This document shows positions 1 through 7,986 of a stretch of DNA of 13,305 nucleotides, one piece after another; within the stretch, counting starts at the first letter, position 1, and each line of letters starts with the position of its first letter. The notes beneath the pieces are model-generated. The model worked only from the letters and a program-made list of their open reading frames with translations. It had not been told where the DNA came from and did not search any database. The DNA is taken from NCBI RefSeq assembly GCF_036655075.1, contig NZ_JAVVQU010000057.1, positions 1 to 13,305 on the forward strand. Direction: 5' to 3'. Source of the DNA: Holtiella sp036655075. Its GTDB lineage: Bacteria; Bacillota; Clostridia; Lachnospirales; Cellulosilyticaceae. The translations under genes were made by a program, and so were the position numbers.

Positions 1-1
1 A

Positions 2-481
2 TATATATTCGTTCATGGATTAGGACAAAATGCATCTAGCTGGGATGGAACAATTAATCTTTGTGGACTTTCGTTAGGAGGAATTCTTGCTTTAAACTAT
101 ACAATAGATAATCCATCCAAAGTAAAATCTTTGATATTAATAGGTGGTCAGTATAAAATGCCTAAGTTGATACTTAGCTTCCAAAATGTGATTTTTAAGT
201 GTCTGCCTAATAAGGTTTTTGCAAAGATGGGACTTAGTAAAAATCAGATTATTCAACTTACAAAATCAATGTTAGATTTAGATTTTAGTACACAGATAGC
301 AGATGTTGTATGTCCTACGATGATTATTTATGGTGAAAAAGATAAAGCAAATAAAAAGGCAGCACAAGAACTAGCAAGTGCTATATCAGAAGCACAGTTA
401 GAAATGATAGAGGGTGCAGGGCATGAAGTTAATACACAAGCACCAACGCAATTAGGACATATAATATCAAAATACGTTTAA
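2..481 (+). pseudogene. alpha/beta hydrolase, 5' end outside window, internal in-frame deletion
   Basis: The reading frame is open from base 2 to a TAA at 479-481 and begins YIFVHGLGQN, so the true start codon probably lies a few bases left of the window. Visible hydrolase motifs are the oxyanion-type HGLGQNASSW stretch, the nucleophile elbow GLSLGG, a GEKDKANKK loop that could carry the acidic residue, and GAGHEVN with the catalytic histidine. Only about 19 residues separate the HG motif from the nucleophile serine. Family members usually have some 60-70 there, covering strands and helices of the core fold. I therefore infer an in-frame loss of about 45-50 codons near base 50, which should abolish folding. 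The rest of the protein has normal length and no stop. A misassembly is an alternative. The substrate is unknown. Base composition is distinctly AT-rich compared with the genes that follow. Confidence 0.65.
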
Positions 482-546
482 ATAAGGATACGCCTTTCAC
501 ACGAATAACGTAGTTCCATCCCTTTTCTTCTGCTTTCCCTTTTTTT

Positions 547-595
547 CAGAGATAGTTGTTTATTGGTAGATTTTTTTAAATATAACAGAGATAGT
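547..595. repeat. 10-bp direct repeat upstream of SLH promoter
   Basis: CAGAGATAGT occurs at 547-556 and again at 586-595, start-to-start distance 39 bp, just upstream of the proposed -35 at 618. It could be a pair of regulator half-sites or chance in AT-rich DNA. Confidence 0.25.
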
Positions 596-617
596 ATGAT
601 AAAAAAATACTAAAAAG

Positions 618-646
618 TTGCTTTTATGTCATAATTAATATAAAAT
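618..646 (+). promoter_or_regulatory. putative sigma-A promoter of first SLH gene
   Basis: TTGCTT (618-623) and TAAAAT (641-646) are separated by 17 nt, close to the vegetative consensus. Transcription would begin near 653, giving a leader of about 38 nt before the ATG at 691, which has a strong AGGAGG site. No terminator hairpin is visible between the hydrolase remnant and this promoter. Confidence 0.5.
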
Positions 647-690
647 GTTATAAGTATAAAAATATTTATTAGGACAATAGGAGGAGTATA

Positions 691-1903
691 ATGCGTTTAA
701 ATCTTAGATTCAAAAAAGCATTAGCCATGGTAGCCGTATCAACAGTTGTAGCAACAACAATTCCAGCGACTTTATTTGCTGCGGATTACGATACACACTG
801 GGCAAAAGAAATGATTGAAAAATGGTCAGAAAAAGAAGTTTTAAAAGGGTATGAAGATGGTACATTTAGACCAAATGCAACTGTAACACGTGGGGAACTT
901 GCAGCAATGCTCGTAAGAGTATTTGGCCTTACAGATACATCATCAGCAGCAAAATATACAGATGTTGAAACAACAAAATGGTATGCAGCAGATGTAGCAA
1001 AAGTATCTTCAGCAGGGATCATGAATGACTATGCAGATGGCACATTCAAACCAGAAGAAAAAGCAACAAGAGAAGAAGCAGCTTACGCTATGGCAAAAGC
1101 TTACCAAGTAGCAACAAAAGATGCAACCAATAACTTCACAGATGCAGCAGAAATTTCTGATTGGGCAGAAGATGAAATCGCTGCTTTAGTAGCTGGTGGA
1201 CACTTAGAGGGTAATCCAGATGGATCATTTAGACCACAAGCAACTTTAACACGTGCAGAAGCTGTAACAATGGTACATAAAATCACTGCTGACCTTGTAA
1301 ATGTAGCAGGCGTATACTCACAAGATATCAAGGGTAACCTTGTTGTAAATGCAGCAGGCGTTGAACTGAGTGATATGACTATCACAGGTAACTTATACCT
1401 TGCAGAAGGTATTGGCGAAGGTGAAGTTAAACTTAATAATGTAACTGTACTTGGGGACATCATCGTTGAAGGTGGCGGAAATAACACAATCAACATTATG
1501 GGTCAATCAAAAGTAAACAACATTATCGTTGACAAAGCTGGCAAATTACCAGTTAAAGTTATATTCGGTAACTTAATTGAAGTTAAAGGGGCAGTAACCC
1601 TTAAATCAGCAGCCACTTTAGAAGGTCACACCATTACCCTTGCTAACGTTGCTTTAGACGGTGCAAAAGAAGTACAACTTGTGGGTAATATGAAAATTGA
1701 TAACATCGTGATCAACCAAACTGCAGAACTTGCTTTAGTAGATGGTGTAACTGTTCAAACAGCTACAATCAATGAAAAAGCTGCAGACACAATTTTACGT
1801 GGTAGAGGCGCAAAAGGTGCAATCAAAAACATCAAAGTTAACGCTGAGGGTGTAAAAATCCAAAAAGGATTTACATATAACAAAGATAACGTAACTGTAG
1901 CAG
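691..1903 (+). CDS. SLH-domain exported protein, 3' end lost in assembly gap
   Basis: This is a secreted, wall-associated protein. Residues 1-31 form a signal peptide (basic start, hydrophobic core, likely cleavage near LFA-AD). Three S-layer homology repeats follow, roughly residues 32-75, 90-135 and 147-195, with TRGE, TREE and TRAE signatures; SLH triplets bind pyruvylated secondary wall polymers. From about residue 205 the protein is repetitive and rich in Val, Ile, Asn and Gly (for example ITGNLYLAEGIGEGEV), suggesting stacked beta-strands of a beta-helix-like surface domain. An AGGAGG site precedes the ATG. At least 404 codons are present before the 100-N run, so the C-terminus is unknown and the apparent stop just after the gap should not be trusted. 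It is a paralogue of the next gene, sharing SLH layout and the GEG-containing strand region. Confidence 0.88.
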
Positions 1904-2003
1904 NNNNNNNNNNNNNNNNNNNNNNNNNNNNNNNNNNNNNNNNNNNNNNNNNNNNNNNNNNNNNNNNNNNNNNNNNNNNNNNNNNNNNNNNNNNNNNNNN
2001 NNN
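1904..2003. other. assembly gap (100 N)
   Basis: Exactly 100 N, the usual placeholder for a gap of unknown size. It hides the end of the first SLH gene and possibly more. The 82 bases after it (2004-2085) are AT-rich. They include a TATAAT at 2018-2023 that could be a -10 for the next gene, but its -35 would fall inside the gap. Confidence 0.97.
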
Positions 2004-2085
2004 ATTTTATGGTAATATATAATAGAATAAAATTGAGTTTATAAAGTCATTAATTAAGGAAAATTATAAAATTCAGGGGGACACT

Positions 2086-3597
2086 ATGAAATTGATGAAG
2101 AAAAATAGGAGTAAATGGATCGCTCTGTCGGTACTAGGTACAATGCTTATGGCACAGACAGTATGGGCTAAGGACTACGAGGGGCACTGGGCGGCAACAG
2201 CTATTGATAAGTGGTCTGGCTATGGGATTGTAAAAGGGATGGAAAATGGTGACTTCAAGCCCAATGCACCTGTAACACGTGCAGAGCTTGCAACCTTCCT
2301 CAATAGAACTTTCCAATATACACCAGGTGAAAGCATCAGAAAGTACGCAGATGTAGAAGCAGGTAAATGGTATACAGAAGCCATTGGTGCAGTAGCCAAT
2401 AGGGGGCTCATGTACACACCAGGTACAAAGTTTGAACCGAGTAAGCCAGCAACACGTGAAGAAGTGGCCTATGCCATTGCAAAGGCATATGATATGCAAG
2501 CTACAGGAGAAGCAACTGTCACTTTTACAGATGCAAAAGAGATTGCTATATGGGCACAAGATGCGGTACAAGCTTTAGTACAAAAGGGCTATATCAAAGG
2601 CAATCCAGATGGAAGCTTTAAGCCACAAGCCAATATTACACGTGCAGAAGTTGTAACCATCTTAGAAAACTTAACACCACATATGATTAAAGAAGCAGGT
2701 ACATATACAGATCACTTAGAGGGGAACGTAGTGATCCAAGCCGCTGATGTTATCCTTAAAGATGTAGTTATCAATGGAAATGTGTATTTAAGCGAATCCA
2801 TTGGAGAAGGCAAAGTACGTTTTGACAATGTAACAGTCAATGGAAGCATTTATGTACAAGGTGGAAAAGTCACTTTAAGTGGAACTTATGATACCGTTCA
2901 CTTAGCAAGTGTAGCACCTTTTGACTTTACAAAAGGCGCCATGAAAAAATTAGTCGTTACAGCACCTAATGAGAGTGTAAGACTTAGAGAAAAAACTGTG
3001 ACAGACTACCTTCTTATTGCAGCCGATGCTAAGTTTACCATTGAAGGGGTTGTCAAAGAAACATCTAACGCCAAAGCGGATCCTGTTGTGATTGAAGAAG
3101 CAGGTGTCTTCATTGGAGGCAACTTTGTACCTGTAGAGGTCGTAGGGAGAGAAGTTGTCATCAACTTAAAGGACTTAGCAGGACAAGTATCTGGCTTTGA
3201 TGGTATGGAAAGCTTAATGATTTCTACCAATGTAGCAGGGGCGTATATCGAAGGGCCATTTGGTGGCGCTATGAGAACAAATGAACCTTATACCTTCAGA
3301 ATGGCAGATGCAGCCCTTGGTATCTTTGAAGAAATGCTGAGCCAAGTGACCGCTAACAATTCAGAGCTTAAAGATATTGCAGAGGCAGTAGGGGTTTCAT
3401 CTGATACAGTATACGCTATGCTTGCAGATGATGGGGTCATCTCTATTCGTCATATGAGAAGCCAATTTGCCAATGTCAACAGCATGGTACGCCAGTACAC
3501 AGGGGGAAGCTTACCTACAGAATACAGCTTCAAACGTCAACTTCGTTTTGGGCAAGAAGCACCTATTACCATCACGATTCGTCTTGAAGTTGAGTAA
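2086..3597 (+). CDS. SLH-domain exported protein with beta-repeat and unknown C-terminal region
   Basis: A 503-residue exported protein. A signal peptide at residues 1-28 (hydrophobic core then VWA-KD) precedes three SLH repeats at about 29-72, 86-132 and 146-196, each with a TRAE/TREE-type motif, for anchoring to the cell wall. Residues 205-265 repeat the Val/Asn-rich strand pattern seen in the upstream paralogue (INGNVYLSESIGEGKV). Residues 340-503 have no family I recognise. They look like a globular extracellular domain ending in a strand-rich tail. A GGGGGA ribosome binding site lies 5 nt before the ATG. The next gene starts 5 nt after the stop, so the two are probably translationally coupled. 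Position ahead of the polysaccharide regulators suggests a role in surface architecture, but this is inference. Confidence 0.9.
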   Translation: MKLMKKNRSKWIALSVLGTMLMAQTVWAKDYEGHWAATAIDKWSGYGIVKGMENGDFKPNAPVTRAELATFLNRTFQYTPGESIRKYADVEAGKWYTEAIGAVANRGLMYTPGTKFEPSKPATREEVAYAIAKAYDMQATGEATVTFTDAKEIAIWAQDAVQALVQKGYIKGNPDGSFKPQANITRAEVVTILENLTPHMIKEAGTYTDHLEGNVVIQAADVILKDVVINGNVYLSESIGEGKVRFDNVTVNGSIYVQGGKVTLSGTYDTVHLASVAPFDFTKGAMKKLVVTAPNESVRLREKTVTDYLLIAADAKFTIEGVVKETSNAKADPVVIEEAGVFIGGNFVPVEVVGREVVINLKDLAGQVSGFDGMESLMISTNVAGAYIEGPFGGAMRTNEPYTFRMADAALGIFEEMLSQVTANNSELKDIAEAVGVSSDTVYAMLADDGVISIRHMRSQFANVNSMVRQYTGGSLPTEYSFKRQLRFGQEAPITITIRLEVE

Positions 3598-3602
3598 TCG
3601 GC

Positions 3603-4274
3603 ATGAGTAAGGGTATGACTAAGAAGAAAAAAGTAGCCATGATTATAGGAAGTTGTACACTTGGATTCCTTTTAGTAGGGGGCGGAATCGCCTATAGCAT
3701 TTACCAAGGGGCAAGTGACTATGTAATTAAAAAGGCTTTTGATAGTGAAATTCAAAAGGAATTTATCCAGCAGACAGGCATTGACCTCAGTGAACCTACG
3801 CGTGTCTTAACCTAGGAGGAGGTTGAACAAGTTCAAATCCTCTTCCAAGGTGGTAATGGGCAGGTAGAAAGCAATACAGAAAGCAGTACAGAAAACAGTA
3901 CGGCAAGTAGTACATCAAGCCCCAAAGGGGATGCAGAAGCTAAGGATACACCACAGACAAAGGGGCCAGTAGGGCGTAAACCTAGCCTAGACTTTACGAA
4001 ACCTGTTACAACAGATGATGTCCGTCAGGCACTCGAGCAGCGTGCAGAGCACATTTTAACGGTAGTGCCAACAAAAGATAAGAATGCTATGATGAACTTA
4101 GTTCTTGGCAATATTCCGATGTCAGATATTAATTATTTAATGGGGCTTGCATCAGATGGACTCTCCCAAGGGGATATACGAGCAGCAAAACAGATTGCAA
4201 TAGAGAAGTTTGATGACGCAGAACTTGAGACAGTAAGAGGGTATTATTATCAATATAAACACCTTTTATACTAA
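3603..4274 (+). pseudogene. single-pass membrane protein gene interrupted by one in-frame TAG
   Basis: The first 70 codons encode a basic start (MSKGMTKKKK), a transmembrane helix at about residues 12-30 and a short extracellular stretch. They end at an amber TAG at 3813-3815. The same frame then stays open for 152 codons to a TAA at 4272-4274, with sensible protein: a Ser/Thr/Asn-rich linker (repeated SNTESSTENST-like stretch) followed by a helical domain with MMNLVLGNIPMSDINYLMGL. Conserved coding character on both sides and no frameshift point to one recent nonsense change, a base-calling error, or stop readthrough. The TAG is followed by an AGGAGG-like stretch (AGGAGGAGG), but no in-frame ATG, GTG or TTG follows at ribosome-binding distance, so reinitiation is not obvious. 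The family is not recognised. It lies between an SLH protein and the Wzz-type gene and may belong to the surface operon. Confidence 0.7.
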
Positions 4275-4318
4275 GGAGCGTCTAGTAAAATAGAGACGTA
4301 ATAGGAGGCTAACTAACA

Positions 4319-5017
4319 ATGGAAGAAACAAATGAAATATCGTTACAAGAGATTTTTATGATCTTATGGAGCAAAGTCGTAATCATTGTACTTTGCACAG
4401 TTATTGGGGGAATCGCAGCTTTTGGGGTGAGTAACTATGTGATCGACCCAACCTTTACATCACGTGTAAGTATGTATGTCAACAACAATCCTAATGCAGA
4501 GACAACCGTTGCCAATATAAATGATATCAATACCTCACAAAAACTTGTAAGTACTTATATTGAAATCTTAAAAAGTGATAATGTCTTAAGCAAAGTGTGC
4601 GAAGCAACAGGCCTTGAATACACAGCAGCAGATGTGCGCAAGATGATGAGTGCAAGTGCTGTGAATGGGACAGAAATCTTTGAAGTCAAAGTGACAGCCA
4701 AAGACTCAGAAGAGGCAGCACTAATTGCTAATACCATAGCAGAGCTTGCACCAGAGGAGATTATCCGTGTAGTTAAGGCAGGGTCAGTGGAACTGATTGA
4801 CCAAGCAGTACCAGCTGAGGGACCTTCTTCACCCAATGTTTTACTCAATACTTTAATCGGATTTATGCTAGGTGGGGTTCTATCTGTACTTGGTGTACTA
4901 GTAGCTGCTATGTTAGACAATCGTGTTAAAGATGAAGAAGACTTGAAAAAATATTACGATATGCCAATTTTAGGTGCTATTCCAGACTTAGAATCTGCAC
5001 AAACGCGTATTAAGTAA
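4319..5017 (+). CDS. Wzz/CpsC-type polysaccharide chain-length regulator
   Basis: A 232-residue inner-membrane protein of the polysaccharide co-polymerase family, the transmembrane adaptor of a split tyrosine kinase. Two membrane helices bracket an extracellular domain: about residues 18-38 and 174-198. The short cytoplasmic start (MEETNEISLQEIFMILWSK) and the Pro-rich AVPAEGPSSPN just before helix 2 are typical of CpsC/CapA/YveK. The cytoplasmic tail (NRVKDEEDLKKYYDMPILGAIP) is where such proteins contact and activate the CpsD kinase. The AGGAGG site is about 11 nt before the ATG. The kinase gene starts 15 nt after the stop, so the pair is clearly an operon. The role is control of polymer length or export of an exopolysaccharide. 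Confidence 0.9.
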   Translation: MEETNEISLQEIFMILWSKVVIIVLCTVIGGIAAFGVSNYVIDPTFTSRVSMYVNNNPNAETTVANINDINTSQKLVSTYIEILKSDNVLSKVCEATGLEYTAADVRKMMSASAVNGTEIFEVKVTAKDSEEAALIANTIAELAPEEIIRVVKAGSVELIDQAVPAEGPSSPNVLLNTLIGFMLGGVLSVLGVLVAAMLDNRVKDEEDLKKYYDMPILGAIPDLESAQTRIK

Positions 5018-5032
5018 AAGGTGGAGAAGAAG

Positions 5033-5806
5033 ATGAAGTCATTTTTTAATATGAAGAAGAAAAAACACAGTACAACGGTTTTACCTGAACAAGAAAGAGA
5101 AATGATCTTAAGTGATACAGCAAGTTTCCATGTTAAAGAAGCCTACAAGGCTACACGTACCAACACCATGTTTTCTATTCCAGGAGAAGGGTGTAAAAAA
5201 ATTGTTGTGGCAAGCTCCTTCCCAGGAGAAGGGAAAAGTACCACGTGCTTAAACCTAGCCATTACCTTTGCACAAACAGGATCTAAAGTCTTAGTGATTG
5301 ATGCGGACCTTAGAAAGCCAACCATACATAGAAAGCTAGACCTTGCCAATGAAAAAGGTCTTGCGCACTTATTGGGACACTTTTGCAAAGTGGAAGAAGC
5401 CATTATACCTACTCAATATGAGAACTTAGAGGTGATCACATCAGGGCACATCCCACCGAATCCAGCAGAGCTCTTAGCTTCAGAGTCTATGACGCAAATT
5501 TTGGACACATTAAGTGCACAGTATGATTATATCTTTTTAGACACACCACCGCTTAACGTGGTAACAGATGCCACAGTGCTCTCAACTCAGGTATCTGGGA
5601 CAGTGCTAGTCGTTAGACAAGGTGTTACACACCACAAGGATATGCAAGATGCGGTGAGCAAGCTAGAGTTTGCACAAGGGAAAATATTAGGCCTTATCCT
5701 ACACGGTGTGAAGGATAAGAAAGCAGGCTATGGAAAATATAGTAAGTATAGTAAGTATAGCCAATATGGCTATAAAAATAGTGCCTATACGCAATACGGA
5801 GAATAG
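5033..5806 (+). CDS. CpsD-type bacterial tyrosine autokinase (BY-kinase)
   Basis: A cytoplasmic P-loop kinase that works with the preceding adaptor and autophosphorylates on C-terminal tyrosines. In the 257-residue product the Walker A motif is ASSFPGEGKSTT (60-71), Walker A' is VLVIDADLRKP (86-96) and Walker B is YIFLDTPP (166-173). The EAYKATRTN segment (36-44) matches the oligomerisation motif of this family. The tail (233-255) holds eight tyrosines in 23 residues, partly as YSK triplets. I chose the ATG at 5033 because GGTGGAGAAG sits at normal distance from it. A GTG at 5021 in frame would add MEKK but lacks a good site. Its expected antagonist phosphatase is encoded at 7987, separated by a gene on the other strand. 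Confidence 0.92.
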   Translation: MKSFFNMKKKKHSTTVLPEQEREMILSDTASFHVKEAYKATRTNTMFSIPGEGCKKIVVASSFPGEGKSTTCLNLAITFAQTGSKVLVIDADLRKPTIHRKLDLANEKGLAHLLGHFCKVEEAIIPTQYENLEVITSGHIPPNPAELLASESMTQILDTLSAQYDYIFLDTPPLNVVTDATVLSTQVSGTVLVVRQGVTHHKDMQDAVSKLEFAQGKILGLILHGVKDKKAGYGKYSKYSKYSQYGYKNSAYTQYGE

Positions 5807-5814
5807 ACAAAGAG

Positions 5815-5874
5815 AAGGGGGACGGTCCCTGACAAAAGTTATGTAGATGACTTTTGTCAGGGACCGTCCCCCTT
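5815..5874. repeat. perfect 25-bp inverted repeat, REP-like, likely bidirectional terminator
   Basis: Arms at 5815-5839 and 5850-5874 are exact reverse complements with a 10-nt loop. Each arm contains the nested palindrome GGGACGGTCCC. The element sits between two convergent stop codons (5806 plus, 5887 minus). No long U-tract follows on either strand, so it is not a textbook intrinsic terminator. Its GGGGGACGGTCCCTGAC core resembles dispersed GGGGAC-type palindromes that I associate with REP/RAYT elements in Firmicutes. That link is recall, not tested here. Confidence 0.8.
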
Positions 5875-5886
5875 AGTTGTTGTTGA

Positions 5887-7785
5887 TTAGCCTACCTTTG
5901 CCTCTTGATTTGGGTGAGGTATCTCACATCCATTTGGAGAAATGCGGTAGGTAGGTACCACATTATGAAGTGCTTGGCGTAAGTCGCTACCTGACTCAAT
6001 CGCGTGATGTAAGTACTTCAAGTGTTCTGCAAGTTCGTGGAAAGTGATAGGACTTGGTGTACCAATGAAGATTTTCTTGTTAGACGTTTTCCCCATGCCT
6101 TCTTCATCCATGAGGAGCTCCTCGTAGAGTTTCTCACCTGGTCTAAGACCTGTAAACTTAATGTCTACATCGGTATAAGGCTCAAGGCCTGAAAGTTTAA
6201 TGAAGTTGAGTGCAAGATCTAAGATTTTGACAGGTTCGCCCATGTCGAGTACAAAGATTTCACCACCCTCAGCAAAGGACATGGCTTGTAAGATGAGTCT
6301 TACAGCTTCTGGAATGGTCATGAAGTAACGAATGATGTCTGGATGGGTAACAGTAAGTGGTCCACCTTCTTCAAGTTGACGTTTAAAGAGTGGGATGACA
6401 CTGCCGTTACTGCCAAGTACGTTTCCGAAGCGTACCGCTACAAAGTCAGTGTGAGGGGTTGTTTTGTTAATAGACTGTACAATCAGTTCACAAAGACGTT
6501 TAGTCGTCCCCATAACATTGGTTGGATTGACCGCTTTATCTGTAGAAATAAGGATGAATTTCTTCACTTTATGATCCCTTGCACAAAGGGCTGTATTCAT
6601 CGTACCAAATACATTGTTTTTAATGGCTTCACTTGGACTATCTTCCATAAGTGGTACATGCTTATGGGCTGCTGCATGGAAGACAATATTAGGCTTGTAG
6701 AGACTAAAGACTTCTTCAAGCTTGGCTTTGTCACGTACAGACCCAATGAGAACGGTTAACTTAGCTTTTGGGAAGCCATTGCGTAAAAGCTCATTTTGAA
6801 GGTCATAGGCATTGTTTTCATAAATATCAAAGATGATTAAGCGGGTAGGATTCAGTGCGCTAATTTGTCTACAGAGCTCAGAACCAATGGAGCCACCGCC
6901 CCCTGTTACAAGTACAGTTTGGTTTTGGATATGAGCTTTCACCTCTTTAGCGTCTAGGACAATCTCATCTCGTCCTAGTAAGTCTTCAATCTTGACATTA
7001 CGTAGATGAGGTGTTGGACCATCTTCGGAAATGGCACTAGAAATCCCAGAGAAAATCTTGAGTTGACACTCTGTTTGACTACACAGTGAAAGGACCTCGG
7101 CAATACGCTGTGCACCTGCTGTCGGAAGGGCTACAATGATGGTATCAATCTTGTAGGCCTCTATGTATTTTTCTAATTGGTCTATGCTCCCTACAATAGG
7201 TACCCCATTAAGAGAAGATTTATGTTTTGACTTATCATCGTCCAAAGCTGCAACAATTTTATAAAAGGGTGCAACTTCTTTTTTAGATTCTTTGACAATA
7301 ATCGCAGCAGCATCACCTGCACCGATTAAAAGTGTACGATGTCTAGAGGTTCCATTTATCTGACATTTTAAAGCTAAATAGCTCTTTGAGCATTTGCTCA
7401 AAATACGATTGACAAATTTGTAGCTAAAACGAGATAAAATCATAAGTAATAATAAAAAGATCGTATAGCTGAGATAGACTGTACGTGGAAAGGCCTGGTT
7501 AAAGAAAAGACCATAACCCATATACAAGCCAGAAGAAAGAAGTGTTGCACCACTGATGTAGAGTAACTCACGTGTAGTAATGTAACGAAGTAAGCAACGG
7601 TATAGTCTAAAGCCCATATTCACCGTTAAGTGAATAAGTACCAGTACAATCCATTGATGCTTATAGAGCTCGACATATTGAGAAGGTATCCTTAGGTCAA
7701 AACGAAGAAGTAATGCGAGCCCTAAGGCAAGGTTGACAAGTAAGATGTCACTTACAAGCAAAATAGATTTGTAAAACAGATTCAT
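5887..7785 (-). CDS. membrane-bound nucleotide-sugar 4,6-dehydratase (CapD/FlaA1/PglF type)
   Basis: A 632-residue enzyme of the extended SDR family that converts a UDP-HexNAc (typically UDP-GlcNAc) to a 4-keto-6-deoxy sugar, an early precursor for modified surface glycans. The first 120 residues carry about four membrane helices. A first Rossmann-like domain with TLLIGAGDAA starts near 151, and the catalytic domain starts with LVTGGGGSIGSE near 292-303. STDKAVNPTNVMGTTKR (414-430) has Met in the usual Tyr position of the YxxxK motif, the hallmark of this dehydratase subgroup. RFGNVLGSNGSV and TGLRPGEKLYEE complete the family signature. AGGGGG lies upstream of the ATG. The gene is transcribed against the flanking cps genes. 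The exact sugar product cannot be read from the sequence. Confidence 0.92.
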   Translation of the reverse strand: MNLFYKSILLVSDILLVNLALGLALLLRFDLRIPSQYVELYKHQWIVLVLIHLTVNMGFRLYRCLLRYITTRELLYISGATLLSSGLYMGYGLFFNQAFPRTVYLSYTIFLLLLMILSRFSYKFVNRILSKCSKSYLALKCQINGTSRHRTLLIGAGDAAAIIVKESKKEVAPFYKIVAALDDDKSKHKSSLNGVPIVGSIDQLEKYIEAYKIDTIIVALPTAGAQRIAEVLSLCSQTECQLKIFSGISSAISEDGPTPHLRNVKIEDLLGRDEIVLDAKEVKAHIQNQTVLVTGGGGSIGSELCRQISALNPTRLIIFDIYENNAYDLQNELLRNGFPKAKLTVLIGSVRDKAKLEEVFSLYKPNIVFHAAAHKHVPLMEDSPSEAIKNNVFGTMNTALCARDHKVKKFILISTDKAVNPTNVMGTTKRLCELIVQSINKTTPHTDFVAVRFGNVLGSNGSVIPLFKRQLEEGGPLTVTHPDIIRYFMTIPEAVRLILQAMSFAEGGEIFVLDMGEPVKILDLALNFIKLSGLEPYTDVDIKFTGLRPGEKLYEELLMDEEGMGKTSNKKIFIGTPSPITFHELAEHLKYLHHAIESGSDLRQALHNVVPTYRISPNGCEIPHPNQEAKVG

Positions 7786-7822
7786 TTTTAAAGCCCCCTA
7801 GTAAAGATTAGATTACATACTT

Positions 7823-7851
7823 AGTTTAGCACATTAAAAATAAGATATCAA
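7823..7851 (-). promoter_or_regulatory. candidate promoter for the 4,6-dehydratase gene
   Basis: On the minus strand TTGATA (7846-7851) and TAAACT (7823-7828) are 17 nt apart. The -10 is weak. It is placed about 40 nt ahead of the start codon, in AT-rich DNA shared with a divergent gene. Confidence 0.35.
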
Positions 7852-7883
7852 ATTGTAAAATGGCAGGAGATGTCACTATTTTG

Positions 7884-7913
7884 TTGGACTTTTAAGCGGT
7901 TGAAATGTAAAGT
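7884..7913 (+). promoter_or_regulatory. candidate promoter for the CpsB-type gene
   Basis: TTGGAC (7884-7889) and TAAAGT (7908-7913) are separated by 18 nt. The fit is moderate; TATAGT at 7915-7920 is a competing -10 without a matching -35. A start here would leave a leader of about 65 nt. Confidence 0.3.
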
Positions 7914-7926
7914 ATATAGTAAATCG

Positions 7927-7938
7927 GTTGGAAAGTTG
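7927..7938. repeat. 12-bp short repeat, copy 1
   Basis: GTTGGAAAGTTG at 7927-7938 recurs exactly at 13292-13303 at the right edge of the window. Both copies are intergenic or overlap a stop codon. The unit has an internal 8-bp period. Its meaning is unknown. Confidence 0.3.
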
Positions 7939-7986
7939 AAAAGTGAAAGGGCGTTTAGGTACAAATGAGAGGAGAGAAAAAGGCAG

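Noticed and set aside
786..1496. Minus-strand frames across the first SLH gene
   Set aside because: Antisense shadows of a clear signal-peptide/SLH protein.
3822..3840. tRNA T-loop-like GGTTGAACAAGTTCAAATCC
   Set aside because: No acceptor, D or anticodon arm around it; it lies within a coding frame.
4279..4298. Small hairpin CGTCT/AGACG before the Wzz-type gene as a terminator
   Set aside because: Only a 5-bp stem and no U-run.
6343..6759. 138-codon plus-strand frame within the dehydratase gene
   Set aside because: Antisense to a well-supported enzyme and without family character; a shadow frame.
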